NCBI GenBank assembly: GCA_900554135.1
Contig: USFU01000013.1
Coordinates: forward strand, 1 to 19,769
Origin: an uncultured Collinsella sp.
GTDB taxonomy: Bacteria > Actinomycetota > Coriobacteriia > Coriobacteriales > Coriobacteriaceae
Direction of reading: 5' to 3'
Length of the DNA: 19,769 bases
The translations under genes were made by a program, and so were the position numbers. The notes under the pieces are model-generated. The model was not told where the DNA came from. It made no database searches and saw only the letters and a list, made by a program, of their open reading frames with translations. Positions 14,460 to 19,769 of this stretch are shown here, one piece after another (within the stretch, counting starts at the first letter, position 1; the number at the start of each line of letters is the position of its first letter).

Positions 14460-14783
14460 ATGACCCGACCGAAGATCATGCGCGGACCGTTTGAATGCGG
14501 CTCCATCTCAACAACCAGTACGGCAATGTCGTCTATAAAGGAGTCTTCGGCGAGCATGCCGACTTGTTCTGAACGAGCTGTTCGACATGCCCTGAAGGCC
14601 GAAGAGATGTTCTCTCGCGTCATGTATCGCCAGATTCTTTGTGCCCACACGAAGCTCCATGGGGCAATGTTTGGGGACGATGATCTTCATGCCGCAACAA
14701 GAAATGTCGAGGAGATCTTGCGCAACGTCCTGCGCCTCTATCTCGATGTCCACGGCGAGCCGCAACGCGGAGTCAGCAAATAA
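14460..14783 (+). CDS. Hypothetical protein of 107 residues
   Basis: I do not recognise this protein. The ATG at 14460 has AAAGAGG about five bases upstream. The first 40 residues are Ser/Thr rich (ISTTSTAMSSIKESSASM) and probably disordered; residues 45-95 look helical (ERAVRHALKAEEMFSRVMYRQILCAHTK and AATRNVEEILRNVLRLYLDV). No signal peptide or membrane segment. It ends 22 bases before the next gene of the replication/transfer module, on the same strand, so it probably belongs to that operon. The frame can be extended to 14391 but without a binding site. Confidence 0.6.
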   Translation: MTRPKIMRGPFECGSISTTSTAMSSIKESSASMPTCSERAVRHALKAEEMFSRVMYRQILCAHTKLHGAMFGDDDLHAATRNVEEILRNVLRLYLDVHGEPQRGVSK

Positions 14784-14805
14784 TTGGATTGAGAGGAGTT
14801 CGAGT

Positions 14806-15153
14806 ATGAGGAAATTGAATCAGTTTATGAAGTTCGATTGGGAAGCTTTTGCGAAAGGCAAGCGTTTCCTTTGTGTCGGAGGTGGTAAATGGGTTGATTA
14901 AAACACCAAAGAGCATCGCGGCACCAAGATCGACGTGGTGATCACAACCGATAACACGCAGTATCACCAAAACGAAGGCGAGGTGGTCAGCAATCGTTTC
15001 GAGAAGCTTTCCATCAAGGTTTCGAACGATATCGAGATTCCCGTCAATCAGCACGTCATTCCCACCGGCGTGGTCGCAAAGGTTTACGGTGATTATCGCA
15101 ACCAGTTGTCCATCACGGCGGACGGCATTACCGTCATCCCCGCGAAGGGCTAG
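14806..15153 (+). pseudogene. Conserved conjugation-module protein gene interrupted by an in-frame TAA
   Basis: AGAGGAG precedes the ATG at 14806. The frame reads 31 residues to GGGKWVD, hits TAA at 14899-14901, then continues in the same frame for 83 more residues to TAG at 15151. The downstream part is protein-like (KIDVVITTDNTQYHQ, SNRFEKLSIKVSND, VYGDYRNQLSITADG). I recall small proteins of Tn916-like modules with a WVDY-K-TKEH-GTK pattern, which would put a tyrosine at the stop, so TAC or TAT to TAA is the likely change. Placement just before tcpA fits the orf22/orf23 position of Tn916; membership in DUF961 is possible but not certain. A product restarted at GTG 14935 would lack the N-terminus. 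Confidence 0.75.
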
Positions 15154-16545
15154 GTGATTGTGGTGCGTTACTCCAGTGGCGCACCGGCGATCGTGTATTC
15201 GACCCCCAGCGCAAAGCTTTGTGTGCTGGGGGTCGCTTTATTTGCGGTCGCCGCGTGCGTTTATTGCATCGGGCTATTCGTGAACACCATTCTTGCGCCC
15301 ATCGCCATAGAGCCCAGTACGGTGATGGCGTTTGGCGGCAACCTTACCTCCGCAGCGGCCACTCTTAGCCTCGCTGGGACCATGTTGTTTGCGGGAGGGA
15401 TCACACATTACGTCATGCTATCTGAATCAACACGGTTGCATGCACGCATTAGGAAGGGGCTCTTTGATCCACGTTACGGGAATCCTCTACACCTGCGAGA
15501 AGGCGAGCTTCTTCCCGACATCTCTTGCAAAGAGACGGCTCCTGGACAGTTCGAGCTCGCCATCTCAACCTCATCCTCAACGGCAGAAGAAATATCGAAG
15601 ATGGGACCTAGCATTAGCTCCCGACTTCGCGGAAGGTTCTCCCGCTACGCCGTCGTACTTGCCGAAGCAGACGTCGCATGCAATCAAGTGACCTTCTTCC
15701 TTGAAGATGTGACGTTGCATCGAGAGATCAAGGCATCGCGTGTCGAGGATTTGTGCCCGGCGAACGCCTACGAATTCCGCGTTCAAAACGGCACGAGCAT
15801 CGACCTCCGCACCTCCGGTTCCATGCTCATCGCTGGAAAGACCACGGGCGTAATCGCCCTCTTGCTCCAAGCCCTGTTGGCTGGTCCTGACGGACACGGA
15901 TCGCAAGTCCTCATCATAGACCCCAAGCAGGCCGAGCTCTCCCGACTTCCTCGCGTGGTTTCACTGAATGCTGACGGGGACGCTCGCGCAATCCTGTCTG
16001 CGTTATCACGGTTCGCCGACAGCATCAAAGAGCGACAGAGCTTCCTCAACGACAGGTCGACAGAGACGGGAGACGCCGTGCACTGGTGGGATGCGGGGCT
16101 TCACGTTTCGCTTCTCTTCATGGATGAGTACGTGGCACTCCGCACGCTGTTTCCCAAGCGCGCGAGCAAGGAGGACCCCGATTACTGCCTCGCGACGTTT
16201 GATGGGCTGGTGAAGCGCATCGTAACGATGGGGGCGAGCGCGGGCTGCTACGCCATCATCTCGATCGCCGAGGCGTCTGTTGAGGAGGGGGGCTTGCCGT
16301 CGATGCTGCGCTCGGCGTGCAGCACCCGCGTCCTCTTCAAGCCGACGCTTCCCGAGGCGCGGCTCATATGGGGCGCGGAACGCCTGCTCGACCTCGGTGC
16401 ACCTCGCACCTTCTCCCCGGGCGACGCTTGGTTCAGCAGTACGGACGGGGCGCACGACCGCATCGGCTTTGTGCATTTTCCGATCATGGACTTCCCCGTG
16501 TACCGCGAGCTTGGGCGGCTCCTTGACCTGTACTTCAGAGAATAA
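15154..16545 (+). CDS. tcpA: FtsK/SpoIIIE-type coupling protein (TcpA-like) with damaged Walker A
   Basis: The 463-residue protein has two N-terminal membrane segments (about 20-50 and 58-88) and a C-terminal FtsK/HerA ATPase domain, as in TcpA/Orf21 coupling proteins that bring DNA to the conjugation pore. Seen: IIDPKQAEL at 254-262, Walker B LLFMDEY at 320-326, GCYAIISIAEAS at 364-375 and RVLFKPTLPEARLIWG at 392-407. The Walker A position reads MLIAGKTTGVIALLL (224-238). Relatives have a full GTGSGKT-type loop here, so about five residues seem lost and the P-loop lysine context is broken. It starts at GTG 15154, directly on the preceding stop codon; GTG at 15160 or 15163 are alternatives. 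Probably inactive as an ATPase. Confidence 0.82.
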   Translation: MIVVRYSSGAPAIVYSTPSAKLCVLGVALFAVAACVYCIGLFVNTILAPIAIEPSTVMAFGGNLTSAAATLSLAGTMLFAGGITHYVMLSESTRLHARIRKGLFDPRYGNPLHLREGELLPDISCKETAPGQFELAISTSSSTAEEISKMGPSISSRLRGRFSRYAVVLAEADVACNQVTFFLEDVTLHREIKASRVEDLCPANAYEFRVQNGTSIDLRTSGSMLIAGKTTGVIALLLQALLAGPDGHGSQVLIIDPKQAELSRLPRVVSLNADGDARAILSALSRFADSIKERQSFLNDRSTETGDAVHWWDAGLHVSLLFMDEYVALRTLFPKRASKEDPDYCLATFDGLVKRIVTMGASAGCYAIISIAEASVEEGGLPSMLRSACSTRVLFKPTLPEARLIWGAERLLDLGAPRTFSPGDAWFSSTDGAHDRIGFVHFPIMDFPVYRELGRLLDLYFRE

Positions 16546-16552
16546 CCACCGC

Positions 16553-16584
16553 GGGGTCCGCTTCGCGCAGCAAAAGCGGACCCC
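16553..16584 (+). other. Hairpin 1 between the coupling protein and Rep genes
   Basis: GGGGTCCGCTT (16553-16563) and AAGCGGACCCC (16574-16584) form an 11-bp perfect stem, seven bases after the tcpA stop. No T run follows, so it is a poor terminator. With the next hairpin it marks a likely replication or transfer origin: Rep proteins of this kind nick at hairpins near their own gene. Confidence 0.5.
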
Positions 16585-16620
16585 GTCGATTGTTCCATTA
16601 CTTGAAATTCTGCTCATTTA

Positions 16621-16653
16621 TGCGCCTTGGGGAGCTTGTTATCCCAAGGCGCA
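16621..16653 (+). other. Hairpin 2 between the coupling protein and Rep genes (candidate origin)
   Basis: TGCGCCTTGGG (16621-16631) and CCCAAGGCGCA (16643-16653) form a second perfect 11-bp stem with loop GAGCTTGTTAT, 60 bases before the Rep start codon. In Tn916 the transfer origin lies between the equivalent genes. The nick site cannot be chosen from sequence alone. Confidence 0.5.
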
Positions 16654-16714
16654 CCCTCGGGCGCGTTCCAAAATCGTCCCGAAATAGCTCATTTACGAGA
16701 AAGGACTCGGAACC

Positions 16715-17905
16715 ATGACCAATTCTCTGCCCATGAAGACCCGCGCGATGATGTACGAGCAGCAGCTCGATCACCTGCCCCGTCTTGTGGACGAAATGTA
16801 CCGAAGAATCGAAACACTCGCCCCGAAGCGCTATGCGGGCATCGTGCACGACAGCGACACGACGGACGCGGGACGTCCGGCAGCCGCGCATCTTCACGTG
16901 ATGATGGAGTTCCAGAATCCGCGCTCGCTCAATAGCATCGCGAAGCTCCTTGGAGATAAACCTGAGCGCATCGAGGCTTGGAAGGCAGGTGTGGAAAACG
17001 GTTTTTCCTACCTGTGCCACAGAACGGATGGCGCACGATCCAAGCATCAGTACGACCCCAAAATCGTGCGCTCCAATTTCGATTACCCAGCGCTACTTGC
17101 TTCTATTGAGTCGCGCGTTGCTCGAACGAGGTCCCATAGCAGCATCAAAGTCCTTCTCGATGACCTTCTCGAAGGTCGTATCGACAAGGAGTCCTTGATC
17201 TCTCAGCTCTCCGGATCCGAATATGCCCGGACATAGCGTCAGATCGAAGACGTTTATGCACGCCGCCTTCAGGTTCAGGCCCGGGAATGGCGGGGGTTGA
17301 TGCTCAAGGGCGAAAGAAGGGTGGAATCAGTTTGGATCTTCGGGCCTGCTGGAACGGGGAAGTCCACCCTCGCAAAGCTCTATGCGAAGCGGAAGGGCGA
17401 ACCGTTCTTCGTCTCTGGATCTACGAGAGACATCTTTCAGGGGTATGAGGGCAAGCACACGGTGATTCTTGACGAACTTCGTCCCTCATCCATCCCCTAC
17501 GCCGACCTGCTTCGCATCACGGATCCCTATGCGATGGAGCATGAGGTGATGGCACCGTCCCGATATTCCGACAAAGCGATAGCCGCCGATCTCGTAATCG
17601 TCACGACGCCCTACAGCCCTTTGGAATTCTATGGAGAACAGATGCGCCGATCCGCGACTTATCGTCCGCAAAACGATGTCGACGGATTTGGTCAACTTGA
17701 GAGGCGCCTCTCCGTCGTTGCGGAGATGCAGACGAGGGAGATCTGTCTCTCTGAGTTTAGGCACGATCTCGACGGATACTGGCCGGTCGAAGGTTCCTCT
17801 CGTACAAACCCATATTCGAGTTATGCGCGAGGACTCGCCCCCTCGTCCTGCGCCAACGCTCTTTATAAAGAGCTTCTCGACACCGTTTCGCACTTGACAG
17901 CTTAA
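16715..17905 (+). pseudogene. Rep protein gene (HUH endonuclease plus SF3 helicase) split by an in-frame TAG
   Basis: The ATG at 16715 (AAAGGA upstream) opens a frame with a Rep_2/RepB-type HUH nuclease: HLHVMMEF with H59 and H61, and YLCHRTDGARSKHQYD with candidate catalytic Y99. It stops at TAG 17234-17236 after 173 residues. The same frame continues to TAA at 17903 with a superfamily 3 helicase-like ATPase: GPAGTGKST at 210-218 of the joined protein, HTVILDELRPSSIPY as Walker B, and a sensor-like ADLVIVTTPY. Joined length would be about 396 residues, normal for HUH-helicase Reps. Most likely one gene broken by a single-base change. The second half could restart at TTG 17297 or ATG 17300, giving separate nuclease and helicase chains. 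Confidence 0.85.
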
Positions 17906-17913
17906 CCAATCGG

Positions 17914-17955
17914 GCCCCGTGCGATAATCTTGAAATATCGCATCGGGGCTCTTTT
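17914..17955 (+). terminator. Intrinsic terminator after the Rep gene
   Basis: GCCCCGTGCGATA (17914-17926) pairs with TATCGCA and CGGGGC (17936-17949, one bulged T), followed by TCTTTTCT. It separates rep from the integrase gene, which starts 29 bases after the stem, so the integrase needs its own promoter or read-through. Confidence 0.75.
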
Positions 17956-17977
17956 CTGAACAGGAAGGAGCCTGCTA

Positions 17978-19183
17978 GTGACTGTGAGAAAAGACAGCAA
18001 AGGGCGAATCCTCAGACGCGGGGAAAGCCAGAGAAAAAACGGCCGTTACTGCTTCAAGTATGTGGATGCAAGAGGTAAAACGCGGAGCGTCTACTCGTGG
18101 ACCTTGACAACTCATGATCTAACTCCGAAGGGGAAGAAAGCCAGTCCGTGCTTGCGCGCGTTGGAGCATGAGATCCAGCGCGATCTGCTTGATAAGGTCG
18201 CGCCGAACAATATGACAGTCTACGAACTCGCATCTCGTTACACTGAAACAAAGACTGCCGTGAAACAATCCACTCGAGCCGCCTACAAGACAATCCTCAT
18301 TTTTCTTGCTACAGATGAATTCGGCTCGCGACGAATATGCGGTGTCACCTCCCTTGATGCCAAGGAATGGCTCATCAACCTGCAAAAAATCCACGGCAAG
18401 CGCTATAGCACAATCCATAGCATCCGTGGTGTTCTGAGACCGGCGTTTCAACTGGCAGAGGAGAACAGCCTGATTCGCCGAAATCCCTTCTATTTCGAGC
18501 TCGCAACGATACTGACAAACAACATGGTTACACGCAAGGCCTTGGCCACTAACCAAGAACGCAGATTTCTTGCTTTCGTGGAGGGCGATGAACACTTTCA
18601 CCGCTATCGTGACGCCATCTACATCCTTCTAAATACGGGCCTGCGCATTTCTGAATTCTGCGGTCTTACCGTCGAAGACCTTGATTTCAAAAACGGAAGC
18701 ATTCGGGTAAACAAGCAACTTCAGCGGACCAGCAACATGCGATACTACATCGAACGTCCCAAGACGGAGAGCGGGATCCGCTATGTTCCCATGACTCAAG
18801 CCGTGACAGAGTGTTTCAGGAGTATCCTTGCGCAACGTCTAAAGCCTTCGAGTGAGCCGGTCGTTGACGGTGTTAGCGGTTTTCTGTTTCTTGATAAAAA
18901 CGAGATGCCGCGTGTTGCCCTGCACTGGGAGAAGTACTTCCACCACGCGATAGAGAAACATAATCGCATCTACAAGGATGAGCTTCCCAAAATCACACCA
19001 CATGTCTGCCGACATACCTTCTGCTCGAAGATGGCACGCAGGGGAATGAACCCTGCGAAGCTAAAATGCATCATGGGCCACTCCGACATCAACGTGACTT
19101 TTAACACATACACCCATCTTGATTTCGACGACGTCAGAGAGGATATGCTGAAAATTGGATGCAAAGGACGGTCAACATTGTGA
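17978..19183 (+). CDS. int: Tyrosine integrase, Tn916 Int type
   Basis: The 401-residue protein is a tyrosine recombinase. The N-terminal arm-binding domain (about 4-70: RKDSKGRILRRGESQRKNGRY, VYSW) is that of Tn916 integrase; the core-binding domain is at about 78-175; the catalytic domain at 190-395 has R223 (TGLRISE), K262 (PKTESG), H342 and R345 (PHVCRHTF), H368 (MGHSD) and nucleophile Y378 (NTYTH). All active-site residues are present, so it looks functional. GTG start with AAGGAG eight bases before it. It lies next to the right att site, as usual. No excisionase gene is visible beside it. Confidence 0.96.
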   Translation: MTVRKDSKGRILRRGESQRKNGRYCFKYVDARGKTRSVYSWTLTTHDLTPKGKKASPCLRALEHEIQRDLLDKVAPNNMTVYELASRYTETKTAVKQSTRAAYKTILIFLATDEFGSRRICGVTSLDAKEWLINLQKIHGKRYSTIHSIRGVLRPAFQLAEENSLIRRNPFYFELATILTNNMVTRKALATNQERRFLAFVEGDEHFHRYRDAIYILLNTGLRISEFCGLTVEDLDFKNGSIRVNKQLQRTSNMRYYIERPKTESGIRYVPMTQAVTECFRSILAQRLKPSSEPVVDGVSGFLFLDKNEMPRVALHWEKYFHHAIEKHNRIYKDELPKITPHVCRHTFCSKMARRGMNPAKLKCIMGHSDINVTFNTYTHLDFDDVREDMLKIGCKGRSTL

Positions 19184-19189
19184 CAACAA

Positions 19190-19226
19190 GTCGTAAACCC
19201 TCGTTCTTTACGACAATTCTTACGAC
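19190..19226 (+). other. Right integrase arm-type repeats
   Basis: GTCGTAA at 19190-19196 is the reverse complement of TTACGAC, which then occurs directly at 19208-19214 and 19220-19226 (12 bases apart). The left end has two direct copies at 11889-11906. Location between int and the att core is where arm sites of Tn916-type integrases lie. Confidence 0.65.
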
Positions 19227-19278
19227 GCTGGAAAGAAGAATAATCCGCTCATTTATGAATCAATTTGATATTCTGTCC

Positions 19279-19309
19279 TTGACGAGGGATCAAAAAGCAG
19301 TGCGATTAT
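19279..19309 (+). promoter_or_regulatory. Possible outward promoter for the phosphatase gene
   Basis: TTGACG (19279-19284), a 19-base spacer and GATTAT (19304-19309) lie 36 bases before the phosphatase start codon, inside the element. The spacer is long and the -10 imperfect. If used, the element supplies the promoter for the gene it interrupted. Confidence 0.35.
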
Positions 19310-19344
19310 CTGCGAAAACTCTGATATTCGAGAGGTTTTAGCCA

Positions 19345-19769
19345 ATGCGCAAAATCCTATTTGTCTGTCATGGGAATATCTGTCGCTCGACGATGGCTGA
19401 GTCAGTGCTTACCGAGCTCGTGCGCTGCGCTGGGCGCGAGGCGGAGTTTGTCATCGATTCCGCAGCGACCTCAACCGAGGAGATCGGCAACCCGCCGCAT
19501 CATGGCACGGTCGCCAAGCTGCGCGAAGTCGGGATTCCCGTCGTTGCCCACCGCGCGCGCCAGGTGCGCCGCGCGGAGTATGGCGACTGGGATCACATTG
19601 TCTATATGGATGCTGAGAACGCGCGCGACCTGCGTCGCATCTTTGGCGACGACCCCGACGGCAAGATTACGCGCTTGCTCGATTGGACCGAGCGCCCCGG
19701 CGACGTGGCCGATCCCTGGTACACCGGCAATTTCGATGCCACCTACCGCGACGTGATCGCCGGCTGCAC
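19345..19769 (+). CDS. Low-molecular-weight protein tyrosine phosphatase (3' end beyond the window)
   Basis: The frame runs open to the window edge (141 codons). It has the family's catalytic loop CHGNICRS with C8 and R14 of the C(X)5R motif near the N-terminus and the general-acid motif DPWYTGNFDATY at about residues 122-133. It removes phosphate from protein tyrosines or, in some bacteria, from phosphoarginine. AGAGG stands nine bases before the ATG. Codons 1-6 and the upstream sequence come from the element, so it is a hybrid: the protein start (MRKILFV) replaces the original (MQRVLFI, at 11796) with conservative changes. Only the last few residues are likely missing. Confidence 0.93.
   Translation, partial: MRKILFVCHGNICRSTMAESVLTELVRCAGREAEFVIDSAATSTEEIGNPPHHGTVAKLREVGIPVVAHRARQVRRAEYGDWDHIVYMDAENARDLRRIFGDDPDGKITRLLDWTERPGDVADPWYTGNFDATYRDVIAGC
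19364..19382 (+). other. Right attachment site core (attR)
   Basis: TCTGTCATGGGAATATCTG repeats the left core at 11815-11833 with one difference (T for C at the third position of the Asn codon, silent). It lies inside codons 7-13 of the rebuilt phosphatase gene. Confidence 0.82.

Larger units (their letters stand above)
11815..19382 (+). mobile_element. Compact integrated element with Tn916-type integrase, inserted in a phosphatase gene
   Basis: About 7.6 kb is bounded by direct repeats of the phosphatase active-site sequence and ends with a Tn916-type tyrosine integrase next to its att site. Contents in order: non-coding left end with arm-like repeats, ABC-F ATPase, unknown 107-residue protein, broken conserved gene, TcpA/FtsK coupling protein with damaged P-loop, broken HUH-helicase Rep, integrase. 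The order small protein, TcpA, Rep recalls the orf23/22-orf21-orf20 side of Tn916. There is no mating-pore (VirB4-like) gene, so it would at best be mobilised by another element. Its codon use is less G/C-biased than its neighbours. Confidence 0.85.

Noticed and set aside
14899..17236. Stop-codon reassignment as an explanation for the two internal stops
   Set aside because: The two stops are different (TAA and TAG), neighbouring genes end normally with TAA, TAG and TGA, and the damaged P-loop nearby fits decay better.
17894..17927. TTGACA and GATAAT before the integrase gene as a promoter
   Set aside because: The spacer is 22 bases, and the hairpin of the rep terminator begins between them; too far from standard to call.
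1..19769. CRISPR arrays, tRNA or rRNA genes
   Set aside because: No regularly spaced direct repeats, no cloverleaf-like sequence with CCA end or T-arm motif, and no rRNA signature were found; the element uses a protein gene rather than a tRNA as its target.

Overview
The window looks like chromosome of a high-GC gut anaerobe, most likely a Collinsella-like member of the Coriobacteriia. This is inferred from the mix of PTS sugar genes, a decarboxylase locus of the lactobacillal gallate type, actinobacterial-looking codon use and a Tn916-type integrase; no rRNA or other marker gene is present to prove it.

Positions 1-6200 hold an aromatic (hydroxybenzoate or gallate type) acid decarboxylase locus, all on the minus strand. 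In transcription order it has a fused protein (LpdD-like prenyl-FMN chaperone domain plus an isopentenyl-diphosphate-isomerase-like NUDIX domain), a DASS-family carboxylate transporter, an LpdC-type UbiD decarboxylase, the UbiX flavin prenyltransferase and a MerR-family regulator. Two promoters, in front of the fusion gene and the transporter, share a 19-bp palindrome placed as in MerR-controlled promoters. The parts suggest substrate uptake (transporter), cofactor synthesis (UbiX), possible prenyl-donor supply and cofactor handling (fusion protein), decarboxylation (UbiD) and local control (MerR). A 68-bp structured repeat occurs just past the 3' ends of two of these genes.

Positions 6200-11740 are ordinary accessory metabolism. 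They hold an MFS efflux pump (+), a PTS EIIBC and a GH4 6-phospho-alpha-glucosidase (both -), and a divergent RpiR-type regulator (+).

Positions 11815-19382 are a compact integrated element of about 7.6 kb, inserted into the 5' end of a low-molecular-weight protein tyrosine phosphatase gene. The target is the DNA encoding the catalytic CX5R loop. Both junctions carry the same near-identical core, and the right end rebuilds the start of the phosphatase gene. The element carries a long non-coding left end, an ABC-F ATPase cargo gene with a structured leader, a small unknown gene, a conserved conjugation-module gene broken by a stop, an FtsK/TcpA coupling protein whose Walker A motif appears deleted, an HUH plus SF3-helicase Rep gene broken by a stop, and an intact tyrosine integrase. 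Repeats of TTACGAC near both ends look like integrase arm sites. The integration machinery seems preserved while the replication and transfer genes have decayed.
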